Shown here: in pieces, positions 1-11,711 of the stretch
How positions within the stretch are numbered: the stretch's first letter is position 1
How the letters are laid out: every line of letters begins with the position of its first letter
Assembly: GCA_015183035.1 (NCBI GenBank)
Contig: JACZZP010000002.1
Span: forward strand, 372,001 to 436,000
Source of the DNA: Meloidogyne chitwoodi
Taxonomy: Eukaryota > Nematoda > Chromadorea > Rhabditida > Meloidogynidae
DNA: 64,000 nt
Direction of reading: 5' to 3'
Program-made: the position numbers and the translations under genes
Notes under the pieces: generated by a model
What the model saw: the letters and a program-made list of their open reading frames with translations, nothing else
Databases searched by the model: none
What the model was told of the DNA's origin: nothing

Positions 1-1392
1 GTTCCCTTCACACCAGAACAGTTTCAAAAATTTCCCCAAGGGTTTAGAATGCCCTTAAATGGAAATAATTATTTTGGAGATGTTAATCAAGGCTTTGGGC
101 AATTTCCACAAAATAGATTTTCTTCTATGCCTCAAATGTCAAATAATTATGGACAGCCGGGAGGACAACAAATAAATTCAAATGGTTTTAATCCTTTTCT
201 TCACAACGTAAATAAATTAAAAATTTTAAAAAATATTTTAAAATAAAATAAATTTAGCCTTATCAAATGCCACAAATAAATAATCCCAATTTTTCTCCAC
301 ATCCTTACCTACAATTTCAGCAACGTCCATTTCATGACCAGCCATTTCAAAGTGGAGTAGAAAATGAAAATAATGGAAAAGAACAATTATTATTAAATAA
401 AAATAATAATAATAATATTAATTCAAAAATACAACAAAATAAAAATTTAATAAAAAATAATAACCCTGAAGAAGGTCAAAAAGAAAAGGAAGAGTTTGGT
501 CAAGGTACTACTAATGATAATTCTCTTCCAGAATTTATTAAAGGTGCTAAACCAGAATTTATTGAAGAGGTAATTTTTTTAAAATAATTTAAATTAATTA
601 AACTAATTAATTTTATTTTATTTTTATTCTAATAGCAAGGCACTCTCTAATAGAAAGGACAAATTTAAATTGAAAAATGTCCTTTCTATTAGAATAAAAA
701 TTATTTTAAAATATTTTAGAGTATTTTAGAGAAAATATCCCTTTTAATTTTATTCTAATATAGTAAGGCGCTCTCTAATAAAAAGGACAGAATAGCGGAA
801 ATTGAAAAATTAAAAAATGACCTTTTTATTAAATAAAAAAATTATTTATTTTTTTTAAAATTATTTTTAAATATTTTAAAGAAAATAAATCCAATTTAAA
901 AAGAGAAAAAAATTTTTTTAAGTATAAAAGGATCATTAGACAACCTAATCGTTCTTATGAAGAACAAGTTGCTTTAATTGACCAAATTGTAAAGAAAATG
1001 GAAGTAAACAGACAGGTGAAGATATTAAAATTAAATTTTGAGTAATTTTAAATTAAAAAAAATAAAAAAAAATTTTTAATTTTTTAGATTCTTTACAAAG
1101 AATTTATGAAGCAACACGACAATAAAGAGAATGAGCATAGTATTAAGGTAGATAAAACAGTTTCTGATATGAGTGAAAATGCTAAAGAGCAATTTTCTGA
1201 GGTGATAAATATTATTTTTAATAAAAAATAAAAAAATTTTTTTTTAAGATTTCTGCTTTATTAAATAATAAATCCTTACCTGATCAACAACGCTGGGAAC
1301 AAGTTTTACAAATTTATGAAACAATGGAGCCTGAATTAAAAAATGAATTTGAACAGAAATTTAAAGGATTCCAATCGGCATTTGAAAATTGA
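1..1392 (+). CDS. SXP/RAL-2 (DUF148) family protein, 5'-truncated by window edge
   Basis: Open in frame from base 1, so the start codon and any signal peptide lie outside. Exons read 1-207, 258-569, 923-1015, 1088-1201 and 1249-1392 (TGA); all joins are GT-AG and keep frame, giving about 289 residues. The first ~150 visible residues are low complexity (Gln, Asn, Pro, Phe), with an Asn/Lys run near 395-470. The C-terminal ~135 residues carry the SXP/RAL-2 pattern: a start of the type PEFIKGAKPEFIEE, a helical Lys/Glu/Gln-rich middle, then Ser-Leu-Pro-(x)-Gln-Gln-Arg-Trp-Glu-Gln and a final Glu/Lys helix. Known family members are nematode-specific secreted antigens, some reported to bind cations; exact function is unknown. 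The long Gln/Asn-rich N-terminal extension is unlike the compact classical members. It is tail to tail with the BPI-like gene. Family call confident, function open. Confidence 0.8.
627..838. repeat. two related hairpin repeats in intron 3 of the SXP/RAL-2 gene
   Basis: Two diverged copies (about 627-695 and 750-838) share the order TAAGGC/CAAGGC, CTCTCTAATA, a poly-purine arm ending GGAC, an AT spacer, then the inverse arm. In the first copy TCTAATAGAAAGGACA pairs with TGTCCTTTCTATTAGA downstream. They look like short MITE-type or foldback repeats inside a 353-base intron. Confidence 0.55.
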
Positions 1393-2050
1393 ATTTTTTT
1401 ATTTTTTATTAAATTTTTTTTATTTTTTTAATCTCAAAAATTGTAAAATACACCTATTAAAAATACTTTTTTAAATTATAAAAATAATTTAAAATTAATC
1501 CTTTCAAATTTCATGAGTTCAATCAAAAATAAAAATTTTAATATAAAATAAAAATAATAATAAAATCAATTTTATAAAAAAATTAAATTTTTGGAGCATT
1601 TTTTGGCAAGAAAATAAAAAAAATAATTAACAATTATTTTTATAAAGAAATGTTTAAAAATAAATTCAACCGGATTAAATAGAAACATTAATAAAACAGA
1701 AACATTTATAAAAATACCTATTAACCTTAAAAACAAAAATCAGAATTTTTAAAATCAGAATTATTACTTCATAAAATCAGAAAATTCTGATAAGGTAGAT
1801 TAAAAAGGAATTTAATTTGAAAAAAATATAAAACACATTTCTGTTTTTTAAAAAATAAAATTAACAAATTCTGATAACTTAAAATAATTCAGAAATAAAA
1901 AATACAAAAGAAAATACAAAAATCAGAAAAGATTACAACGCTAATAAAATAATATATACATACCTAATTATATAAGTGAACAAAAGTTTACAACTTAAGT
2001 TTGGAAAATTATTTAAAAAAGCCTAAATAATAAATCTACTAAATATATTT
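1393..2050. other. intergenic spacer, convergent 3' ends
   Basis: AT-rich spacer between the stop codons of the SXP/RAL-2 gene and the BPI-like gene on the opposite strand. No ORF or RNA gene recognised. It contains scattered AAATCAGAA-type words related to the window's intron repeats (about 1740-1930). Confidence 0.6.
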
Positions 2051-5000
2051 TCAGCAACAAGTTTTAGTAGCAGGACAAGGTTCATATCCACCTAATGCAT
2101 TTGGATCTAATGTAAAATCTGTTTGCACAAGGAGGGCGTGTTCAAGAAATCGTATGCTTGGATGAACGATTGTCTATAAAATTTTTTAAAGAGAAAATAA
2201 TTATAAAATATTTCTAAACACTTACAATAGGCAGTCCTTCAATGTTGCTAGGTATATTTAATTCTGTGCCCTTCTCTAATGCATCATTAGCAGACTTAAT
2301 ATTTAGTACAATGATAAATAGTTTATTTCTTTTTAATTTATTTTTTTAAATGATATTTTTCTTTTATCCTACAATACCTTAAGAAGAATATCTTTCCCCA
2401 ATGTTCCAAGGTTGTCGAGAGCATCTTGAGGTAGTCCTAATTGATTTCCAACATCCTGTAGATTTAATCTGGAAATATTCGCATGTCCAGATATTCTATT
2501 TCCTTGGCCATTAATTGTAATAATTAAAGAAGTATCAATTCGAATTGTTCCAGCCACTACGTTTGTTGATTCTATATGAAACTCTGCGTTGAGTTTAGCA
2601 TTAATTAATGCAGTTCCTATTAAAATTATTTTTGTTATCAAAAATTATTTATTGCTAGGAATTGAAAAAAAATATTGTTGAAGTAAAAATACCTCCATTA
2701 GCACCACTAATTTGTACAGATGGTGCACGTTCTGTGGAAATAATGATATAAACACGTTGATTTGGATACTTCTCACGAACAGACTTAAGTTGTTATTTAT
2801 ATTAAGAAATTCTGATTTTAAATTTATCTTAAAATTCTGATTTTAAATTTATTCTTAAATTCTGATTTTAAATTTATTCTTAAAATTCTGATTTTAAATT
2901 AATTCTTAAAATTCTGATTTTAAATTTATTCTTAAAATTCTGATTTTAAGTTTTCTTAAGTTACCGGCAAAATATCGCCCAAACAAATTCCCAGGCTTGT
3001 CAAATCTCCAGCATCTTGTCTTTTTAAACGCTTCAATATTTTCAATGCTTTAGCTGCAGCCTTTTTCTTCTTCGCTTCAACATTTATTGTAGCGGTCGTA
3101 GTAGATCCATCAGCTTCTTCAGTCTCAACTCCATGATCTTCTAATTCAGTATCACCTCCTTCATCCTCACTATCTCCACAAGTCGTTTTTAGTAAATCAC
3201 CAAATTTTGGAGTTTCTGGTCCTATTCGAATTCGAATGAAACCAGTGCTGTTAAATAGATTGTTTTAAATTAATTTTATAAAATGTCTGATTATGATTTA
3301 ATAAATTTATTAAAAAATATTACTTGTGTAGATGATAAAGTAATGAATTTATTGAATAATCGCTGATTAATACTTCAACCATTTTACAATTAACACAGGA
3401 TGGAAATTGCATTGGAAAAGGGCCGAATGGGGTACACCCTCTTCCACAAACACTAAATCCTCCTAAAATAATTTTAAAAATTAATTTTAAAAATTAATTA
3501 CCGTTGACTTCAATTGTAAAATCTCTAGTTGAAGCATAAGTTTGAAGAAGTTGAATGTTTAAATAAATGTTGTTAAGTTTACGCTTAAAATATTAAATAA
3601 ATTTTTAAATTAAAAAATAAATAGAAAATATTAAAAAATAAACCAACCAAATCCATTGATTGCAATATTGTAGTTAAAAAAGCTAAAGGATTTTCATCTG
3701 TTCCAGTGTTGGTACAATTTTCACACAACTTTTCTCCAGGGTCTACAAATGATACTCTTCCAGAATCTGAAGGAGTAGCACGATCATCACGTGTTTTAGC
3801 TAAATCGGAGTTAACGTTTCGTACAGGACGTTGTGCACGGGGAGGGATAGGTTCAACTGTTGGAGGATTCTGAAAATTCTGATTTAATTATTTCAAGTTT
3901 ATTTTTATTAAAAATTCTGATTTAGTTATTTCAAGTTTATTTTTATTAAAAATTCTGATTTAATTATTTCATTTTTATTAAAAATTCTGATTTAAGTTTA
4001 TTTTATCAGAATTTAATTAAAATTTACAATTTTGGTATTCATTGTATCAGCAACATTAATGGTAACAATTTTAGGCATACTTCCCCTTCCAATAGTTTTT
4101 GGTTTAATAGGTTGTAATAAATGTGGATGAGCATGTTGTTGATTATTATTTGAAAAAGGTCTAGCCAAAATTTGTTTATTTTGAGAATTTAAAGTTGCTC
4201 CACTAATTAATTTTAACGAAGGATCTTCATTATTTTTTATAACACGTCCACCATCTTTTGTTGGAATTAATTTATCATGTGAAAAATGTGGAGGTAATAC
4301 AAGCACTGTTGAATTTTTAGAAGATGTAGCAGCATGGGCAGCTGCTGATTTTCGATTTTTGCAAGAAGCTGGACAACTACGTTTTGTCTTAAAAAAGGAA
4401 AAAATGAATAAGTTTTATTATTAAACATACATTTCCTCCACCTAATATATTTTCTAAACCAAAGGCATTTAAAGCTATTTTCAATAATTGTGAAAGAGGA
4501 ATATTTCGAGGAATTAATGTTGAAATTTTTGAGTTAACTTCAGTATCTAATATTCCTGGCAATCTTTGGCAGAGCTGTCCTGGAATTTGTTGTCTGACTA
4601 ATTCACTAATTTTGCCCTTAAATTGAAAAAATAGAGTTTTAAATAATTATTGTTAAATATGAATTTCAATTTTAAAAATTAAAAAATTAAAACTTACCCT
4701 AAAATGACTGTTTGCAATATCCCCAACTAGACCTCCATTTTGAATGTAAACATCAAGAAACCCGACACTAGCAGCACCTAAAAATAATTTTTAATTAGAA
4801 ATATTTAAATAATTAATAAGTATTTTTCTAAAATAATTTTAAACTTACAGCTAACCATTCGAATTACAGGCCCTCCATCAGCACCTGTGGCTATTGTCAC
4901 ACCGACACGTACACTAACCTAAAAAAATTTTTTTAAAAAAGATTCATTTTTATTTTAAATTACCTGATGGGCATTTACTTGAATAATTCCAAACAAGGCA

Positions 5001-6485
5001 ATTGGTATAAGAATGACTATTTGTCCACCTAAGTTGCCTGTTACCCTAAAGAATTTGTTTATTAATTTTTTAAATAAATAAAAAAAATTACAAAATTACC
5101 CAATATCAAGATTATGCACATCTAGAACAATTTGATTTGGAGGAGCAGGATAAACTAGCACTCCTTAAAAAATAAAATTATTATTAAGGTCTTTAATTCT
5201 ACAACTCACGTTCAGGACATCGAAAACGAGACACATATAAATTGTAAACATTAATACACCCTGAGAACTGTAAAAAAATTTTTTAAGATTATCAAGTTTG
5301 TGAATACTTAAGTTTAATAGTTGCTTAAGTTCTCAATAAACATTTAAAATAATCAGAATATGAAAACAAATAACATCAGAATAATAAAATTCTGATTCTA
5401 TTATTTCAAGTTTATTTATCAACAAAATTCTGATTTCCAAGTTTATTAAAAAAAATAATGCTTCAGAAAGAATTAAAAATTATTGTAACATTTTACCTGT
5501 GGAATGCATTGTTGAATGTTTGGCAGCCTTGCTCTTTTTATATAGTAATCTGTTATAAATATTTTTATAATTAAATTCTTTCCATAATGTAATTATTATG
5601 GTAAAAATCTTACTAAGAATGCCTGAAGCAATAGTAGAAAGATATTGGAATGCCCTTTGGTTCAGTCTTGCTTTAATGCCAGCACCTCCAGTGATTCCAC
5701 CGGCCAATACAGGATCAAAATAAGAACTAAAAAATTTTCTTATAGAAAAAATTATCAACTAACGGTGGAGGACATCTTCCATCCCATGGAGCATTACAGT
5801 TAATTTCACCGGTTTGTGTTTGTCGTAATACCCTCCTATCAGTTGATGGCAAATCATTTCTCTGAAAAATAAATCTAAAATATAATATTTTTTTTCCATC
5901 ATTTTTTAAAGAAAAATTAAAATTAAATACATACCAAATGTGTTTCAAGAAGGACACTTCTCCTTGGATGACTAACAATTAAAGAAGTGCTATCGCCGCT
6001 ACTAAATTCATCGATCCAATGTTGCTGTGGTAGTTGGGGTTGTGCAAGAGGAAAAAGCAAACAGAAAAACCATAAAAATAACTAAAAGTAAAAATTAAAA
6101 AATTAAAATTCTGATTTCAAGTTTATTTTTTTTAGATAAAATTCTGATTTCAAGTTTATTTTTTTTAGATAAAATTCTGATTTCAAGTTTATTTTTTTTT
6201 AGATAAAATTCTGATTTCAAGTTTATTTTTTTTTAATTAAAATTCTGATTTCAAGTTTATTTTTTTAAATAAAATTCTGATTTAAAGTTTATTTTTTTAG
6301 ATAAAATTCTGATTTCAAGTTTATTTTTTTAAATTAAAATTCTGATTTCAAATTTATTTATTAAATTAATTCTTGTCTCAAGTTTATTTTTTAATTAAAA
6401 TTCTGATTTCAAGTTTATTTCCAAAATATTATAGTAAATATATTTAAAAATAATTATAATTTCTGACCTTTCGTCGCCACCACAT
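2051..6485 (-). CDS. BPI/LBP/CETP-family lipid-binding protein
   Basis: Twenty in-frame exons, on the minus strand at 6485-6468, 6081-5935, 5861-5764, 5726-5614, 5549-5497, 5267-5210, 5163-5100, 5045-4964, 4918-4849, 4777-4698, 4616-4431, 4387-4028, 3869-3648, 3583-3502, 3462-3324, 3247-2965, 2783-2693, 2616-2378, 2294-2226 and 2173-2051, encode about 858 residues. The start chosen gives MWWRRK spliced to LFLWFFCLLFPLAQPQ, a textbook signal peptide; an upstream in-frame ATG (6536) would add 17 residues. The family signature GIKARLNQRAFQYLS follows at about residues 108-122. Later parts also fit the BPI fold: LYVSRFRCPE, a Cys-containing helix near residues 263-320, and the C-terminal start ISDYSINSLLYHLH. 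It is much longer than vertebrate BPI (~480), with a ~190-residue low-complexity linker (exons 12-13) and an acidic then Lys-rich insert (exon 16). Expected to be secreted and to bind lipid or LPS-like ligands; the ligand is unknown. Confidence 0.8.
2805..2950. repeat. AATTCTGATTTTAAATTTATT tandem array (intron 16 of BPI-like gene)
   Basis: About six copies of a 22-24 base unit with core AATTCTGATTTTAAAT, inside the intron between 2784 and 2964. The same core recurs in at least six other arrays in the window. Confidence 0.8.
3868..4016. repeat. AATTCTGATTT array (intron 12 of BPI-like gene)
   Basis: Four units with core AAAATTCTGATTTAATTATTTC, some carrying TCAAGTTTATTTTTATT. It fills most of the intron between exons 12 and 13. 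Confidence 0.75.
6108..6425. repeat. AATTCTGATTTCAAGTTTATTTTTT array (intron 1 of BPI-like gene)
   Basis: About ten units of 28-32 bases with core AAAATTCTGATTTCAAGT followed by a T-rich tail of variable length. This makes up nearly all of intron 1, between the two halves of the signal peptide. Confidence 0.85.
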
Positions 6486-9400
6486 TCTCTGATGAATTGA
6501 GAATGTGGGAAAAAAACATCGCAAGAGCGACGTCATCAAAAATTTTTTTGTTTTAATTAAAAATAATGCAGAAAAAATTATTATTTACTTGAAATCATTT
6601 TTTTTATTTATTTTTCTAAAAATAAGAAAAATATTTAATAAATAAATTTAAATTAATTTAAATTAATTTTATTAAGTACATTTAGGCATATTAAATGGAT
6701 TAGTTATAAAATATTTGGGAAAAACAATATAATTAGCACGAAGGATTTATCTCTGCGCGAACTGAAAAAATCGCTTCCTTGTTTTTTGTGTTATGGATCG
6801 GCCTGAATTCTCTAATATATCTTCTTTTTTATTTTTCTTTTACTTCTCGGAAGTGATCTTCGGGTGAATCTGTATTCTAAACGAATGCATATACATACAA
6901 ATGTTTATTTAAAAATATAGGTATTTTATTATAATGCCTTGAGGGCATTAAGAGTGGAAAATGAGTAATGAATGTATGCGCAGAAAATGACCGCGGCGTG
7001 ACCATACAATAAATTTAAAATTTAAATTTCTCTCTAAATTTTCAAAAACTATTTTTATCTATTATTAATTAAAGTCAAAAATATTTTTTTATTTTGAAAT
7101 AAAACAAAGCTAAAATTTTGATATAGACCAGCCTAAGCAAACCCTAATAATTGTCCCAAGAGGATTCCTTATCCCAAAATAAATTCTTAAAGATTTTGTC
7201 ACAAAAATACTATGTTTAGTGTTAATCAAATAAATATCTTCCCTAAGCAAAAATTAAAATTTTTGTTGAAAATTTTGGTTGATAATAAAAGTAAATATCG
7301 GCAGTTACAATATTACCCTTAAATAATAGTAATATTGTCCAAACAATGGAATAAAAGATCAAAAATCTTAAATTAAATAATAAGAAATAAATTAGCCTGT
7401 TTATATGGTTAAAAATAATTAATGCTTTTCAGAACGCATTAAAAAGGGGAGGGACGGTCGCGAGACGAAAAAAACAACTTATGTATACAAGGACATTTTT
7501 GTTTTGATTAAAGTTGTTTTTTGCGGAAATGGATAATATAATTATGATAAATAGGTAAATGTTTCAGCAACGTAAAAAAGATATTAATTAGAAAAATTAA
7601 TGCGAACAGTGCTAGATAAAGTTTCTAAAAAACTACATAAAAACGCCTATTAAAAAGTGCTACTTTTGAGAAGTAGAAAAAAATACACGCTTGGATCCAA
7701 AATAAAAAATCCGCCTGCTTCATAAAAAATCGCATGCTTTATCATAATAAAAAAAATCCGCCTGCTTCTTGAAAAATAAAAATATTTGAGATTGCGCCTG
7801 CTTCATTCATTAAATACGCATCTAAATGCATTACAATGTTTTAACAAATATATATGTTTTTATATCTTATCATCATAAAACTATTTAATATTCTAAGGTA
7901 ATAAGAAGCAAACATTTACAATAAATTGTTCACTGTAATAAAAATTAATTTTGGAAGCAAAAACCGTTCATCATTCTCAAAATGAGAAAAAAATAAAAAG
8001 GTAAAATTAATTTTTTATTATAGGCCATTTACAAGTTGTTTTTGTTGTTTTGTTGTGTCCGCGAAATTTTATGCTATAGAGGTGAAGGTCTTTTGGAGTT
8101 GCGCGCACCCATTATGGGGAAGGAAAGTAAATTGAGTTAGTTGGTTGTAGGAGAGAAAGTATGTATTTGTATTTGAAACAAAGACGATTTTTTTTTACAA
8201 AAATATGTATACGTTTAATGATAAAAATCAGAAAATAATTTTAATTTTCATAAAATTTAGAAAATTAAATAAAAAAAACCAGAAACGAAACGAGAAACAA
8301 ATGTTTTATTGCAATTTATTGAATTAATAAACTTGAAACATTGTAATTAAATAAATAAACTTGAAATCAGAATTAATAAACTTAAGTTAAAATTCTGATT
8401 TCAAGATTGTTTAAAAATTTGGTTCAAGTTTATCTATAAAATAAACTTGAAATCAGAATTTCATATGAAAGTTATTAAATTCTGATTTAAAGTTTATTTT
8501 ATTGAAAAGAATAAAAACATATAATTTACAATTAACACATGTTTTTATTGCTAGCAAATATTTCAAGGTGAAAAGTGAAGAGTGCAAAAATGAAGAGAAA
8601 AAGTTTTAGCAAAAAAGAAACGATGTCGCCTTCAAACCACTTCACTTTTTTAAAAGGAATTTTTTAATTTTTTTTTAGTTTTCATTGATATATTACCCTA
8701 AAACAAAATATAATTTTAAATACATGATGGCGTTCAATGCTTATTTTTTCTTCATTTCATGGCCGCGCGAAGCGCGTGAAACTTTTGCGTATGAAAGAGC
8801 AATATTAAAACCTGCTTGTTTAGTGGAAAAATAAACAAATATGAGTATTATAAAGAAATTTGTCAATAAAACTTTTAAAATATTTTAAAAAATGTTTGGG
8901 AGGAAAATATTAAATTAAATTGACTCTAAAATATAGTTTTGATATTTATAGATTTTTTGAATTATTAATTCTCTTTTTAAGTAATATTGAAATTTTGTGA
9001 AATTATTATATTTATTTCTAAATTATAAAATTTAAAAAAGCAATATTTTATTTAAAAAAATAATCTTATTTCTAAACGTTGAACGCATTAAGCCAAAAGT
9101 TATTTTGTTTGTGGTGTTTTCAGCACATTCAATGATGCTGCTAATATTAAAAGTAATAAACAAAAGCTAAATCTCTCAAAGTTTTCGATAGCAAATATGC
9201 GTGAATATATTTTATTTTATTTCATTTTTATTCACTCCGCGCAAATTCTCTTTCTTTCATGACATTTGTTTTTTATTGAACATAAATAAACCTGAAGGTT
9301 AGACTAGAACAAAGTTTATATTTTGTTCATGTTTTTTCCTTTAAGTTTAATCTTCAAGTTTGAATTCTTATTTTTCATTTTTACTGTTTTAAGTTTAATC

Positions 9401-10953
9401 TTAAACTCTAAAGTTTATTAATTAGGTTTGTATACGTCTATGTTTTTTAAACTTAAGATTGTAATTTAAACTTGAAAAAGGAACAAGTTTGAAGTTTTAT
9501 CTTAAATTCCTAATTGTAACTTAATATATTTATTATTTTTAATTTAAACTTGTTTCAAGTTTAAATTATATTTTAGTTCACACCCTTCATCTTTAATTTT
9601 TTGCTATTTGTTCAAAACTGCGGATGTTGAAGCAATGGACAATAACAAAAATTTTTTTAAAGGGATATGAAAAATGCTTAATAACTTATATTTTGTCCGA
9701 TAATTTTAATAAAGTTTACATACGAGGTTTGATGAAAATAATATTTTGATAATTTCTAGTTCAATTAAATAAACTTTTACAAGCTGCTTCAATAAATTGT
9801 TGAACTAAACGTAAACCAAATAAAAAACCAAAAAATTAGCTGATCAAAATCCAGCTTAAAAATCTAACAATATAAAAACATAAAAAACATAAATCATTAC
9901 AATTCATTTATTTTTAGGCAACAATTTCCTGTGCAATTTTTTGTGATCTGCGCTTTTAAGAAATGATTTGTGTCGTTCATAAGCGTGAAAGCTATGATAT
10001 ATAAAACTGGTATATAATAAACTTTTTTTAAAAGCTATGTGTAATATGTTAAACTTTTATGCTTAAAAAATATTGTTGCGTTTTATAGACAAATTAAAAC
10101 AAAATAAACAAAAAAATAAATATATAAAAAATGAACATATTTCAGTTTGTAAGACAACTTTTAATTCTGAAAATTAATTTGTAAAATGAATACAGAAAAC
10201 ACAATTCAAAAGTTCGGAATAGTACTTGTTTATTTTACAAATTGTAATTATAGTTGTAAATTATTCTGATTTTTCCGGAATACTTGTTTATTTTACAAAT
10301 TGTAATTATAGTTGTAAATTATTCTGATTTTTCCGGAATACTTGTTTATTTTACAAATTGTAATTATAATTGTTAATATAAAATTATTTATTCTAAACTC
10401 AATCTTAATAAATAATTAAATAAAAAAATCTAATTTAATAAAATGTCACAAGCCATAAAGGCTTAATTGACATTTTCTTATAAATACTTCCATATTATAA
10501 ATGAATAATAAATTTGTTTTATTTATATATTTAATTTGTTACACTTTGAAAAATTTTTTATTAATTTTTATTTTATTATTTATTAAGTTTTATTTTATTT
10601 TCTCTTTTTATTGGAATTTTGTCTAAATTTAATTTAATATTTATTTATTTTATTTTATTTAATTTATTTTCTTCTAATAAAATTTTAAATTGGGAACATA
10701 AAATAGAGATAAAAAATTGAAAATTAAATTTAAATTAATTTCTAAATTGTTTCTTAATTTTAAAGTAAAGTACCTTTTTATTTTAAATTAATTAAATAAT
10801 AAAATATTATTTAATAAAATATTTTTTTTATTTTTTCTTAACATTTGCTATATTTTATTAAATATAAAATATTATTTTTAAATTAAATAAATTTTATTTT
10901 GCGTCATTTAAAAATTAAATTATGATAAATTTAAGTAAGTGTTCTCCTTAAAG
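6486..10953. other. long AT-rich intergenic region, presumed upstream region of the BPI-like gene
   Basis: No supportable gene, tRNA or rRNA seen on either strand. It contains small features: three CCGCCTGCTTC-type words (7700-7800), an AATTCTGATTT/AAACTTGAAA repeat patch (8330-8510), AAGTTTAATCTT-type words (9330-9570) and a 58-base tandem repeat (10216-10375). The promoter of the minus-strand BPI-like gene should lie just right of 6485, but no clear core motif stands out. Confidence 0.5.
10216..10375. repeat. 58-bp tandem repeat, about 2.7 copies
   Basis: Unit begins GGAATACTTGTTTATTTTAC and ends TTATTCTGATTTTTCC. Two full copies are near-identical and the third decays after TTGTAATTATAATTGTT. 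It carries the TTCTGATTT word common to the intron arrays. Confidence 0.85.
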
Positions 10954-10974
10954 GTGCCTATCAGGGATCGCGCC

Positions 10975-11190
10975 GACAAAAAATCAATTCCCGATTTTCG
11001 GGAATCGGGAATTCCCGAAATTTTTTAATTACCGATTTTCGTGAATCGGGAATTCCCGAAATTTTTTAATTACCGATTTTCGTGAATCGGGAATTCCCGA
11101 AAATTTTCAATTACCGATTTTCGTGAATCGGGAATTCACGACCCAAAAATCGTCGGGAATTCCCGATTTTCGGGAATCGGGAACGTTAAT
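10975..11190. repeat. subterminal repeats, 3' end of outer hAT
   Basis: About four units of roughly 46 bases, each with ACCGATTTTCGTGAATCGG followed by GAATTCCCGAAATTTT. The same block, inverted, is at 14056-14271 in the inner copy. Subterminal repeats of this kind bind transposase in known hAT elements; that role is inferred here. Confidence 0.8.
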
Positions 11191-11371
11191 ATACTTTAAT
11201 AAAAATAGGCTACAAAATAAATTATTTTTAAAAAAGAGTTAAAATAAGTGAGATATAATTAATATTCAAAATCAATTATTGGTAAATTAGATGAAATAAA
11301 CAATAATTTTCTGATATTTTCTTCACTTAACCTGTTTCTAAGATCAGTACAAATCAGGGATCGCGCCGACC

Positions 11372-11565
11372 CGATTCCCGATTCCCGAAAATCGGGAATT
11401 CCCGACGATTTTTGGGTCGTGAATTCCCGATTCCCGAAAATCGGGAATAGAAAAATTTCGGGAATTCCCGATTCACGAAAATCGGGAATGCAAAATTTTC
11501 GGGATTCCCGTTCCCGATTCCCGATTTTTTTTTTGAAAAATCGGGAAAAAATCGGGAATTTGATG
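11372..11565. repeat. subterminal repeats, 5' end of inner hAT
   Basis: Palindromic TTCCCGATTCCCGAAAATC words repeated about five times between the terminal repeat and the transposase. The mirrored block in the outer copy is at 16619-16812. The two ends of the element have different repeat spacing. Confidence 0.75.
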
Positions 11566-11711
11566 TCTATTTGCATTATGTTTATTTGTTTCTCTATTCA
11601 TAATACTATTTTTTATTTTGTGCGTTTTATTTTTTTGTTTGTTTCTTTATTAATATTATGATATATTTCTTTATTTTAGAGCTTGTTTATATTTTATTTG
11701 ATTTCAACAAA

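Noticed and set aside
1..14. First bases resemble the unc-79 palindrome arm (GTTCCCTTCAC)
   Set aside because: They read as coding sequence in frame with the SXP/RAL-2 exon and have no inverse arm; likely coincidence.
11259..11576. Minus-strand frame of CGGGAA repeats leading into LICTDLRNRLSEEN
   Set aside because: Readthrough of inner terminal repeats into the severed C-terminus of the outer transposase; no independent start or function.
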